NCBI GenBank assembly: GCA_029891385.1
Contig: CM057228.1
Span: 37,389,023 to 37,453,022 of the forward strand
Direction: 5' to 3'
Length of the DNA: 64,000 nucleotides
From: Erythroxylum novogranatense
Taxonomy: Eukaryota > Streptophyta > Magnoliopsida > Malpighiales > Erythroxylaceae
In this document: positions 34,019 to 43,159 of the stretch, piece after piece
Layout of the letters: every line of letters starts with the position of its first letter
Numbering within the stretch: the first letter of the stretch is position 1
Notes under the pieces: model-generated
What the model was told of the DNA's origin: nothing
Seen by the model: only the letters and a program-made list of their open reading frames with translations
Databases searched by the model: none
Translations under genes and position numbers: made by a program

Positions 34019-36324
34019 ATGGAAGCAGCTATGATTTTCGGAAGACATGTGGATTTCAAGTCATTGAGAAATGATGGTATGGATGTAGAACCAGAGATTG
34101 TAAGAGCTGGTTGGAGGAATTTCTTCCAGGTACGAGAACCAGTCTACACCAATGAGGTTTTCAATTTTTGGAAGAATGCTCAGCTTGTAGACAACACTGT
34201 GGTATCTTCAGTAGATGGTATATCTATTGTTGTGACTAAGGAGCTGATAAAGAAGGTGACCGATTGTCCATCGGTTGGTGAGACTTTGTCTACCAAGGCC
34301 GGTTGGATGTCTCAGGTATGTATGAGAGAAGAAGATGTCAGAAGACAACTATATGGAGCCAATAACCCTTCGGAGAGGAAGACTTCGAATCTGATCCCAA
34401 AAGCTAGGGTTCTCCATGCAATTTTGTTTAATTTCATCTTACCCAGAGTAGGTTCCAGACATTTGCTGACTACCCTGGATGAACAATGCCTGTTCTACCT
34501 ACTGAATCGCAATCCCATCAATTTACCCTTCTTAATCTTTCACCATATGATTAAGGGGATGAAGGATACAAATAGCTATCCTTACGACATGCTTCTTACA
34601 AGGATTTTTAAGGAATCCGGAATCCCTCTCCACAGAGGAAATAGAAGTATTGTTCCAGTGAAAAGTAAAATTAATTCAATCACTATACGGCGAATGGGTT
34701 TGAGAACAGTAATCAGAGTAGAAACAGACTCTTCAAGGAGAACAAGAACTGAGGGGGAGCGTGTATCGAAGAAGTCTCCCGCTTCAAGTCTCCGAACTCA
34801 AGTGAGTATAAGATCGCCTGCGGAAGAAATAAGAAGACTTACGGGAAGACCGCTGATAAAACGGGCGAGTCCTCAAGTTGAAGTAAGTCTACTGCGAAAG
34901 ACAGAAGAAGGTGCGCCAAAAAGACAAGGAGAAAGTCTTTTAAGTGAAGTTACGAAGAAGGCAAAGAGATCACCGAGGATTCAGACTCTAAGGCAACAAG
35001 AAGAAAAGAATGCCAGAGAACAGAGTCAAGAACAAACTCCTCAATCTCGTGCACCTAAAGCGACAAGGTCGTTAGTTTCTATTCTGGAAGACGATACAGC
35101 CAGAAAAGCCAAAGAGACTAACAAGAAGAGAAAATCAGAATCTGAAAGAGAAAAATCTCAAGTTCAGAAATCTTCAAGACTGAATGAAGCAGAAGACAAG
35201 ACTAAGAAGATTAGTCGAAAGAAGACCATCTCAACTACTGAGGAGGTTAGTCGAAAGAAAGAAATCTTTGAAGCTGCTCAAAAGAAAAGAAAAGAAACCG
35301 AAAGCGAGCACGCTTAGAAATCCCCATTTCTCAACAGGAGGAACCAGTGGAGCGAAGCCTGGTTCAGGATAATCCTATTGAAGCACAACCAGAGGCCACA
35401 GCAGAATCAGACTCGAATAATGATAAACCTTGTCTGATGGTATACAACTATCATAAGTTTTTGAGAAAACAAAAGCTGAAGATCAAAATAGTTCATTATG
35501 TTACCAGGACAACTGCTATCGCCATCGGTAGTCAACCAATGAAGAGGACAGTAGTTCTCGTACAATCTATGTCAATAAATAGTGACACATGGGACTTATT
35601 GAAAGAAGATGAGAAGATGTTCTACTATGCTATGAGGGATGCTGCTACGAAGCCATACCCTATAAAAATTCCCTATAAGCCGTGTACTATTTTTCCAATC
35701 ACAGATAAGACAGAAATAAAGATTGTATCAGATATCCAGCCAAGATATCCTTTGGACTTGACTAAGGGGAAGTCAAAGATATTTCCTGAAGAAGTTCGTG
35801 ATGATCTGTTCGCAGATCAAATTGAAGAAGAAGTGCGTAGAATTGATGATGCATGCACTTCGAATAAGAATGAAGATGAAGCTAGTTGCAGCCATACTGA
35901 CAAGCAAGAAGACTGTCCGGTAGGGGGAAGAATAATAACAGGGACGTTTATTGAGTTCCTTGTTCAGACAGTTTTGCGTATCAGGCCTTTATCTGGTACA
36001 CTGTCTATTGAAGCTGAAGGCATACCCCTGCAAGGAAAATAGTTGTTGATGTTGCCTGCTCCGTTTGACTTAGATCTTCCTGAAGCTGATACATTTATTC
36101 GTCCACCAACTATTGAGATCAATGATGAATACATTCCTACCTCTGATGCTTATACTACTACAATTCCGTTCACTACTCCCTCAGCAGATGTTGATCAATC
36201 CTCCTCACCGTTGGACTCACAAGCTGAAATTAGCAAATTACGTGGTGAAGTCAACGAGATCAAGGAGACGATGAATGACCTGAAAAAGATGATGACAGAA
36301 CTGCTAAAGAGCCATCATCGTTAA
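34019..36324 (+). pseudogene. SIRE G post-pol ORF ('env-like'), broken
   Basis: I place the start at the ATG at 34019, which begins MEAAMIFGRHVDF; an in-frame ATG at 33914 has no counterpart in D. Residues ~1-215 form the same globular domain as in D (FWKNAQL, KARVLHAI, DEQCLFYLLNRNP, LPFLIFHHMIKG, YPYDMLL). A basic/acidic low-complexity linker follows. A frameshift near 35317 and a TAG at 36040 (CAG, Gln, in D) interrupt it. The distal part has YNYHKFLRKQK, INSDTWDLLKEDEK, a PAPFDLDLPEADTF block and a C-terminal coiled coil (KLRGEVNEIKETMNDLKK) to the stop at 36322. No membrane segment is seen; function unknown. Confidence 0.8.
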
Positions 36325-36569
36325 TCATTTTTTATTATAACAAATAGGAGGAGAAGAGCAGATAAGAAGAGAATGAACAAGGGGAGAAGAGAATGAGCAG
36401 AAGAGAAGAGGATGTTCAGAATGTTCAAAGAAGGTGTGGCTGAAGCAGACGAAGAAAGGAAGAAGTCAAAGAAGAAGTTCTGCAGATAAGTTTTTTTTGT
36501 TGTTCTTTTCAAAACATTGTATTTTGTTTTCTTTTGTATATAATTTGTTATCATCAAAAAGGGGGAGAT
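36325..36569 (+). promoter_or_regulatory. SIRE G 3' leader and polypurine tract
   Basis: Purine-rich, AGAAGAGAATGAGCAG-type sequence between the last ORF and the LTR, ending CATCAAAAAGGGGGAGAT (36551-36568) directly before TGTTAAGTCC. The tract primes plus-strand synthesis. D has the same arrangement. Confidence 0.85.
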
Positions 36570-37560
36570 TGTTAAGTCCAAACGACTTTACTTAGATATG
36601 ATTTTGATGTATAACAAAAGAGCAAAATAAAATAAAAACAAAAACAGAAGAAGTCAGACAGACGAAGTCATACAGAAGAAGGAACACAGACGAAGACGGT
36701 AGATGAAACAGACGCAGACGCAGATGCGAAATAGTAAAGCTGACAAAGTCATACAAACGAAGGAACACAGACGCAGACGCTAAGAAAAGCAGACGCATAC
36801 GCAAATGCGAAATAGTAAAATCGCATACGAGCGAAGTAAAAGCGAGCGGCATACGTATACACGCATTTATAAAATATGCATTTAAGAAAAACAGATGCAG
36901 AATTCGAAAAGAAGACGAAGGAGTCAGTTCGAGTTAGTTACAGAACTCAACTGAATAACCATTTCTTTAAAGATTCAAGAAACAAGAATTAAGAAATAGT
37001 TGGAGACGAAGGCTATAAATACAAGTCAAAGTCGAAGATTGCAAAGTTAGCCAAAGTTAGAAAAAGTGAGCAAAAGTTAACAAAAAAGCATTCTGTTCAA
37101 TTTAGCTGAGAGCTATTTTACTGTAACAAGTGTGCAAACACTTTTCTGAGAAAAAGTAGTGCAGATAGCCTGCAGAGGCTAAGTGTGAAAGAATACTGAT
37201 TGTAGAGACCTGACGAGGCTCGAAAAGAATACTTGTAACGTTGAAAGAGATAGTGGAAATCTCATAAAGAACTATGAGGACTGGACGTAGCCCACGATTT
37301 GGGGTGAACCAGGATAAATTGCTGTGTCAACCACTCTCACTCTATCTCTATTTTAGATTCAAGTTTTATCATTACTTAATCAGTAAATAAAGTTTTCAAA
37401 AGTTTTGATTAATTAGAATCTATCAAAAGTTCTGTAAAGAATTTTATTTCTAACAAACAGTTTTGAAAGATTTTTCAAAAAGGGGAATACACAATTCAAC
37501 CCCCCTTCTCGTGCATTCTATATCGTTTATAAGTATTGTATTAACGTGTGATTCACTTCA
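36570..37560 (+). repeat. SIRE G 3' LTR (991 bp)
   Basis: Pairs with 28053-29024. CAGACG-rich block at about 36640-36900 (diverged, with GCATACG variants) and TATA box CTATAAATAC at 37013-37022. Ends ACTTCA at 37560 before CATCA. Confidence 0.95.
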
Positions 37561-38132
37561 CATCAGCCACTAATAAAATGCCATCTGTACGACCCGATCC
37601 ACTTAAATTTAGAGGAAATGACACCGTAGAGATGCTCGATCCAAGGAGAGCGAAAAAACCTTTGCCACTCGTAAACCAAAAACCATACCACCTCGAACAC
37701 TAAAAAGTAATGAGATCGCTCGGGTAGAGACGATACAAAAGTTTATACGTAGAAAGTCAAATTTTAATGGCAACATCCCGAACGGTAAACGTAGCACCAT
37801 CCATAAGCACTGCATTTCGGATTTTCCATATGGTATAAATAGTGCATAGGAAGGCAATCTGAGTGGCTTTGCTCCGCAAGAGAGCCCCCTTGGCCTTGAT
37901 ATGGATCCATTTAATAGCCTGCAAGAGAGAACCCATTTCACGCCGGATACCCAACCACTGACGAACATCCCTCCACACTGCGTTCGTAAATTCACAATTA
38001 AAATATAGGTGACCAATAGTTTCTGCCGTCTCGTTTGGACACAGGAGCTAGGTCCGATCGATATCAAGAAACAAGAGATTATCTTTCGTAGGCAAACGAT
38101 TCTGTTAACCCAACCAGGCAATAAAAGAATAT
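37561..38132 (-). pseudogene. LINE E ORF2 C-terminus (zf-RVT) and proximal 3' UTR
   Basis: Reading the minus strand from about 38100: NRLPTKDNLLFLDID, then a Cys/His cluster LLCPNE..ETIGHLYFNC and FTNAVW, and in the frame at 37757-37978 IKWIHIKAKG..TIYTIWKIRNAV. This is the zinc-binding domain at the C-terminus of plant L1 reverse transcriptases (zf-RVT). A TAG before the first Cys breaks it. The stop is at about 37757; the remaining 196 bp are 3' UTR. Everything upstream (endonuclease, RT) was lost by 5' truncation. Confidence 0.82.
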
Positions 38133-38139
38133 TTCGTCT

Positions 38140-38223
38140 GTATTGCTTCGTCTTCTTTTGTTTTTCTTTTATTGTTCTCTTTGTTATACATCAAAATTAT
38201 ATCTAATTCATTTTGACTTAACA
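38140..38223 (-). repeat. SIRE D 5' LTR, 5'-terminal fragment
   Basis: About 85 bp matching 4455-4542 (TTGCTTCGTCT..TTATACATCAAAATTATATCTAA..TTGACTTAACA), stranded beyond LINE E. It ends at the ACTCA duplication and proves that E and G sit inside D's LTR. Confidence 0.9.
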
Positions 38224-38552
38224 ACTCAAGCAAATCACAGAAAAATCACAGTTGCACATTCAGCAGACCACATGATTGTTATCGTACATGTATACGACAT
38301 TCTTACCTTTCACCCAATCAAAAACGGTATTCTTGCCTTTCATTCAGAAGTACCACATGATTCACAAGTGCAAATTCAGAATTATCACATAATTGCAATC
38401 GAGCAAATCACAATTATTGCATAATTGCATCTTTAGAAATACCATATGATTGCGATCACATAAGGATAAGGCATTGTGGCCTTGCACAATTAAAATTATT
38501 CAATCAAATGCATATGAAATGCGTATGTGACACTTTCTCATTTTATTACGGT

Positions 38553-38681
38553 GTTGTGACCGAGCGCCTGAAATGTCCCAATATGGGCGCATTAATCGGT
38601 GAGCCTGTGGCTCTGAATCAATGTGGGTTCGAGGCCCAATACGTTGAGCTTTTAGCTCTCGGTGGCTGCTCCGGTCACAAC
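38553..38681. repeat. Hairpin array in solo LTR C
   Basis: Bounded by GTTGTGACCG (38553-38562) and CGGTCACAAC (38672-38681), perfect 10-bp inverted repeats. Inside are GAGCCTGTGGCTC, GAGCTTTTAGCTC and partial stems. Same organisation as in B and H. Confidence 0.8.
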
Positions 38682-39486
38682 TGTCTTTATCTGATCATGT
38701 ATTCATGTATGAAATGCATATGTCCCAATTTAACAGTAAATGCATCACAATTAGGCAATAACCATATCCCAATCAAGTCACATATCACAAGTTATCACAT
38801 CAGAGGCAAGCAATTTTCCTATTACAAATCATCATATATCATCACATCGTAAGCACTTCTATGTCATAACTCCTAATACATCGGACCTTTTGTCCGGAAT
38901 CACAGTCATAATTAAACACAGAACCCGCCATTATTCACCATAGTAAACATATAATAATTGAGAGACCCATCTAGGTTACTCACCAATAGCTTCCGAGCTT
39001 ATACCGAGAAGTCTCCGAAACGTCAGTGGTGTGACGTTCCAAACGCGTCTCTATAACATTCAACAAAGACAAACATTACCAAATGTACAATCAGACATAG
39101 CTAATAATGCACATGTAGCGATTAAAAATGTGTACAATGCATGTTCGTGACATTCCCTGCATTATTCCAAAAATTTTCATCACAAAAATTCCGTCTAAAA
39201 ATGAGAAAACCAAAGACACCAAAATTACGAAATTTGGATCTCTATAGGTCCAAAAATTAATAAAAAAAATGACCAGAAAAATAATTAACCAGCCCTCTCC
39301 CTTTAACCTAACCAATCTACGTCAATTTCATCACTAAAAATTTCCAATTTTACATAGAAATGAAATTAAATATTTCACGGATCCGATGCCTCGAGAATGA
39401 TGTCAATCGGACGTCGGACGGAAAAGTTATTCCTAAAAGAAAGCAAAAATCCAAAAAAAACAATTAATATATATATATAATAACTA

Positions 39487-39549
39487 CCTCGAGGGGGCGA
39501 GGCATCGCCCTCTCGAGGCGAGCCAACTCGCCTTCTCGCGAGGCCTCGC
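39487..39549. repeat. GC-rich palindrome cluster in solo LTR C
   Basis: An imperfect stem from CCTCGAGG to CTCGAGG (39487-39518) with inner GGCGAGGCATCGCC, then GGCGAGCCAACTCGCC (39517-39532) and the perfect GCGAGGCCTCGC (39538-39549). It follows the conserved CGGACGTCGGACGGAAAAGTTAT block, the same place as H's 26-bp palindrome. Confidence 0.85.
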
Positions 39550-41897
39550 TGTCGCGAACGAGCGAGCTTCAACCCCAATTTCTTTTTTTAAAAAAAAACA
39601 CTAAAACTTCCTTTTGTTTTCTAACATGCATAACTTCTGATATAGAAATCCAAACCTTACAAATTTGGTGTCTGTGGAAAGAACAAAGAAAACTCTACAA
39701 GTTTTATGAAGGACACAAAAACCAATTTCACCTCTAAGGGTATCAAAAATGCACTCAAAGTGACTGCATTCACAATATTGCCCAAACCAGTATACCATTT
39801 TGCAACAATCATAATTTGCCATTTCCTTTGCGAAAAATTCCAAAATTTATGTCAAAAGAAAGATCAAAACATGTTCTACAACTTTCCTGAACAACTTGGA
39901 GGCAAATTCAACCTATAAACACATCAATTTCTCACTCAAAGTTTCAGTCCACAAATCTCATCCTAAACAGTATACAATCTTCTAAAAATCATAATTCCTT
40001 ACCCAAATGTCCAAAAGTTTCATACATTAGACCCATGGAAAGATCAAGAAAAATAATACAATTCTCATGAAGGACTTAGAAGCAAATTCCATCTCTAACT
40101 AGCTCAAAATCTCCATTCATGTGGCTGCCCTGTTTAAGGGTATTTAGTCCACAATTAACCTAAACCAAAACCAAACTTTACAAATTCATAACTTACAAGT
40201 CCTACATCCAAAATTCGCATATTATACCTCATTTTAAAGATGAAAAGTTCCCCTAAAACTTTCTATAAGACCATTTAGGCTAATTAATATCAAAACAGTC
40301 CATAATTTAGCTTCAAAGTACAATACTCACAAAACCTGCATTTAGGCTTAGGTTCCAACACAATGCACACAAACAGCTGACAATCAATAAGCCATAACTC
40401 TTAACCTAGATATCGAAAAATTGCATACTTAGTGGAAATGGAAAGATAACAAGATAGGATTCAACTTTCATTAAGACCAATTTCACCAATTCATCCTAAA
40501 TCAATCTAGAAAAATTCATCAAAGTTTCAAGTTCCCTTCCTCGGTTACTGTTCATAAACTCATTTTCAAGGCCAAATTCAAAACCTTTCAAGCCACAATT
40601 GGACAGAACTTCCTTCATATTAATTCTAGCCAAACTTCTCAAGTTTAATTCCAGACAAACCTCAACTCAATAGCATAACCGTACAAAAAGTTATGACGAA
40701 AACATTGAAACATGAACAAAACAAAATTTCCAGATTTGCAATCTCACTCTCATTTTACATCTTCCATACCTTTTCTAAACCAACAAACATTCATTTCACT
40801 TCATATTTCTACCATAACCAACTCATAACCTTTCCTTGAACATTAGTCCTCAAAATGGCAGCAACACTCACTCAATCATTCATACATTTCCTACACTCTT
40901 CTAAACCTACTTTCACTTCCAAAACCTTTCCAACACACCGTCCATTATCAATCATTCATCAAAGCAAGAATTCAGACATACACACCCATATATTCCAACA
41001 CACTTTCCATGCCATTCAATTTACATAACAACACAAAGAAGTTCATGAACTACAAAACCATCATAGGAAACATATGACTTACGTAATCAAGCTTCCAATC
41101 TTCAACTCTTCACATTTTTACTAAATCCTCCCAATCTTCCTACCACACACGGCCATCATCTCTTCAAGTAGGAAAGGTTTAGGTTTTCTTTTTCTTTTAG
41201 AAACAAGGTGAAGAGAGCAAAGATCTTGAAGAGGCTAGTTGTGAAAAAGAGCAAAACAAAATCCCATGCAAGAAGGTGTGTCGTGAGTGGAGAAAGCAAA
41301 GAAGAAGAGAGAATAAGGTGAAAAACAATGAAATAAGCTTCGGTCTTCTAGAGTGTCGTGGATAAGGGGAGAAAGACAAGAACATTTAATGATAAAGACA
41401 CTTGTCATTTTAATAAGAAAAAGACAAAACTTCCATTAATCTCATTTAATAAAAGAAACCCTAATATACTTTATTTTTAATCCATCCAATTCCAATGGAT
41501 CCAATTTCAATCCCAAAATCATTTATCCAATATTCCAGTGCCATTGGGCAGAAATTTTCGGTACCGAAAACCAATCGATCCGCTGATTGACGATTTTTTT
41601 CCGGTCCGAAAATTTTCTCCGAAAAATCCCAAAAAAAAACCCAAAATGCCGCAAAAATTTAAAATATACAAAAATCACTCCAATTTATTTTTCAAGCAAA
41701 AATACCTTTTTTCATAACCAAATCACATTTAGGCATATATACCGGTAAATGTCATGAATGCATGTACAGTTATTTTCATGTGCAAATATTTCACTATTCA
41801 CGTGGAAGAATATGCATGTATATTGCACAATAATCTAAACACTCTATCCCTTTCCAAATTACTATTCTACCCTTCCCATCGGGGGTGGGATGTTACA

Positions 41898-43141
41898 GGA
41901 CTCGTTTCGTTCATAGAGTAAACTTCGGTTTCTCTGTTTTGTTCACAGAACCCTCGAGCCAAATTGGGTGTGCATGAGGATAAAATATGTATATGCTGCC
42001 TTCCAAGGAAAAACCGTATTGATTTAGATTGAATTGGACCAAGTTGTCTTCATAGAAGTTGTAGTTCGACTTTATAGCTTTCCAACGCTATAAAGTATGC
42101 AAGTTTTCGATATCGTAGTTGAGAGTTATAATCATTCCAAGTTAGGATGTTGTAGTGGACGAAATTCCCGAACCATTAGCATATAGGAAGTGAATCTCGG
42201 ACTCGAAAGAGTGGATTTTGGCAAGATTATGAGTATAGGAGAAGTTAGGATGGATTTATAACCCTTTGGAGGGTTCTTGGAGGTTGAAAATTTGTTTCAC
42301 CCGAAGGTTACACGGCCGTGTGTTTCTGGGCGTATGGACATTGTTTCACCCGAAGGTTACATGGTATGACCGTGTGATTTTACACAGTCCGTGTATTTTG
42401 ACCCTCATAACGACCAAATTTCAACTTTTAGTCTTCATGAAAGTTGTAGCCCTAGATGTCTTCGTTCTAATGGTCTAAGAACAAATTCAATCTGATACCC
42501 ATAATGAGAGTTATGGAGTTTTCTCCAAAGTATGTTCAGTAGGAATCAGGATATGAACATGTTGGAATCGTTTGGACATAACTTTTGCGTCTGACATCCG
42601 ATTGAGGTGATTCTTGAGGAACTTGATTCCTAAGACATGTATATATCTCTCCATAAAAATTTAGATCTTTTGGAGTTGATTTGAAAAATTTTGGAGGAAA
42701 GGAATTGAGGGGCCAGTTGGGAGACCATGATTGAGGTATGAACACACTTTGGATTTTCAAGCATATCTTCATCTATAGAACTCCGATTTAGTTGGTTCTT
42801 TCTCAAAAATGAACTAGAGAAATCGAGATACAATTGTTTTAAAGAAAATCAATTGTGGTTATTGTCATTTCGTTGTGTGGGCTCGACCTTGCGGCTTGAG
42901 ATGTTATGAGAATGATGATGAACCGATAATGGCTAAAAAGACTCCATAGAATAACCGTACAAGTTATTATGCTCACGTTTTATGAATGGTTTTCGGATGT
43001 TGGGTTCCAAAAATGGATTCAGCATTTGTGATATCAGAGTAAGAGGGAAAAAAATCGATGATGGTTAAGGAGACTTCTTTAGAGTACGTTCACGTCTTAT
43101 GGTTCCATTTAAGAGTTGGGTTTCAGAAACGGCGCCCAACA
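41898..43141 (+). repeat. Element A 5' LTR, right segment
   Basis: Continues the A 5' LTR after C, ending CGGCGCCCAACA. Relative to the 3' LTR it lacks 755 bp (59847-60601; junction at about 41975, microhomology CAT). It has 122 bp (42543-42664) that the 3' LTR lost. A perfect palindrome ACACGGCCGTGT is at 42310-42321. Confidence 0.88.
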
Positions 43142-43146
43142 TTTTG

Positions 43147-43159
43147 TGGTATCAGAGCC
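43147..43159 (+). promoter_or_regulatory. Primer-binding site of element A
   Basis: TGGTATCAGAGCC, five bases after the 5' LTR end, followed by CAAAATTGAGATCTTACATGGG. Element F has a matching reverse-strand copy of this leader. Confidence 0.88.

Larger units (their letters stand above)
28053..37560 (+). mobile_element. SIRE/Maximus-like Ty1/copia element G (youngest SIRE)
   Basis: Complete element flanked by a perfect CATCA duplication (28048-28052, 37561-37565), inserted in the 3' UTR of LINE E. It has a 5' LTR 28053-29024, PBS 29027, gag from 29082, pol to 33756, post-pol ORF 34019-36324, polypurine tract 36555-36568 and 3' LTR 36570-37560, total 9508 bp. Domain order PR-IN-RT-RH confirms copia. 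It is closely similar to D throughout and lies in opposite orientation. Stops and frameshifts in pol and the last ORF make it defective. Confidence 0.95.
27008..38132 (-). mobile_element. 5'-truncated L1-type LINE E, split by SIRE G
   Basis: Minus-strand LINE fragment: the ORF2 C-terminus (38132-37757), its 3' UTR (37756-37561), then, beyond SIRE G, the rest of the 3' UTR (28052-27008) ending TTTCATCAAAAAG. It interrupts D's 5' LTR: LTR sequence stops at 27007 and resumes at 38140. A candidate target duplication TTCGTCT (27001-27007, 38133-38139) exists, but the site is made of CGTCT repeats, so exact ends are uncertain. Only about 1.6 kb of LINE remains, the common outcome of incomplete reverse transcription. 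Confidence 0.85.
3535..38223 (-). mobile_element. SIRE/Maximus-like Ty1/copia element D
   Basis: Bounded on the plus strand by TGAAGTGAATCACACG at 3535 and TTGACTTAACA at 38223, with near-identical duplications ACTTA (3530-3534) and ACTCA (38224-38228). Minus-strand order is 5' LTR (38223-38133 and 27007-26106, split by LINE E), PBS, gag, protease, integrase, RT, RNase H, a post-pol ORF split by gypsy F (6005-19999), polypurine tract and 3' LTR (4542-3535). Net length without guests is about 9.6 kb, as expected for this lineage. Several frameshifts and stops make it non-autonomous. Confidence 0.92.
2919..41897 (-). mobile_element. Solo LTR C (gypsy family 2), split by SIRE element D
   Basis: On the plus strand it begins TGTAACACCC and ends GGGATGTTACA, flanked by perfect GGACT duplications (2914-2918, 41898-41902). 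Removing D (3535-38223) and one copy of its duplication leaves about 4.3 kb, the same length as the LTRs of B, and the sequence matches the reverse complement of B's LTR. There is no second LTR, PBS or internal region. An intact duplication around a single LTR is the signature of recombination between the two LTRs of one element. Confidence 0.88.
38224..41897 (-). repeat. Solo LTR C, main segment
   Basis: 3.67 kb of family-2 LTR in reverse orientation, matching H (13400-16971) and the reverse complement of B's LTR. It contains the hairpin array (38553-38681), GC-rich palindromes (39487-39549), and many diverged copies of a 'CTCATAACT..ACTTTCATGAAG' type text. No credible coding region. Ends CCATCGGGGGTGGGATGTTACA-like at 41897. 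Confidence 0.88.

Noticed and set aside
4780..36324. Calling the SIRE third ORF an envelope gene
   Set aside because: No hydrophobic signal or membrane segment is visible in either copy; only the position after pol recalls env.
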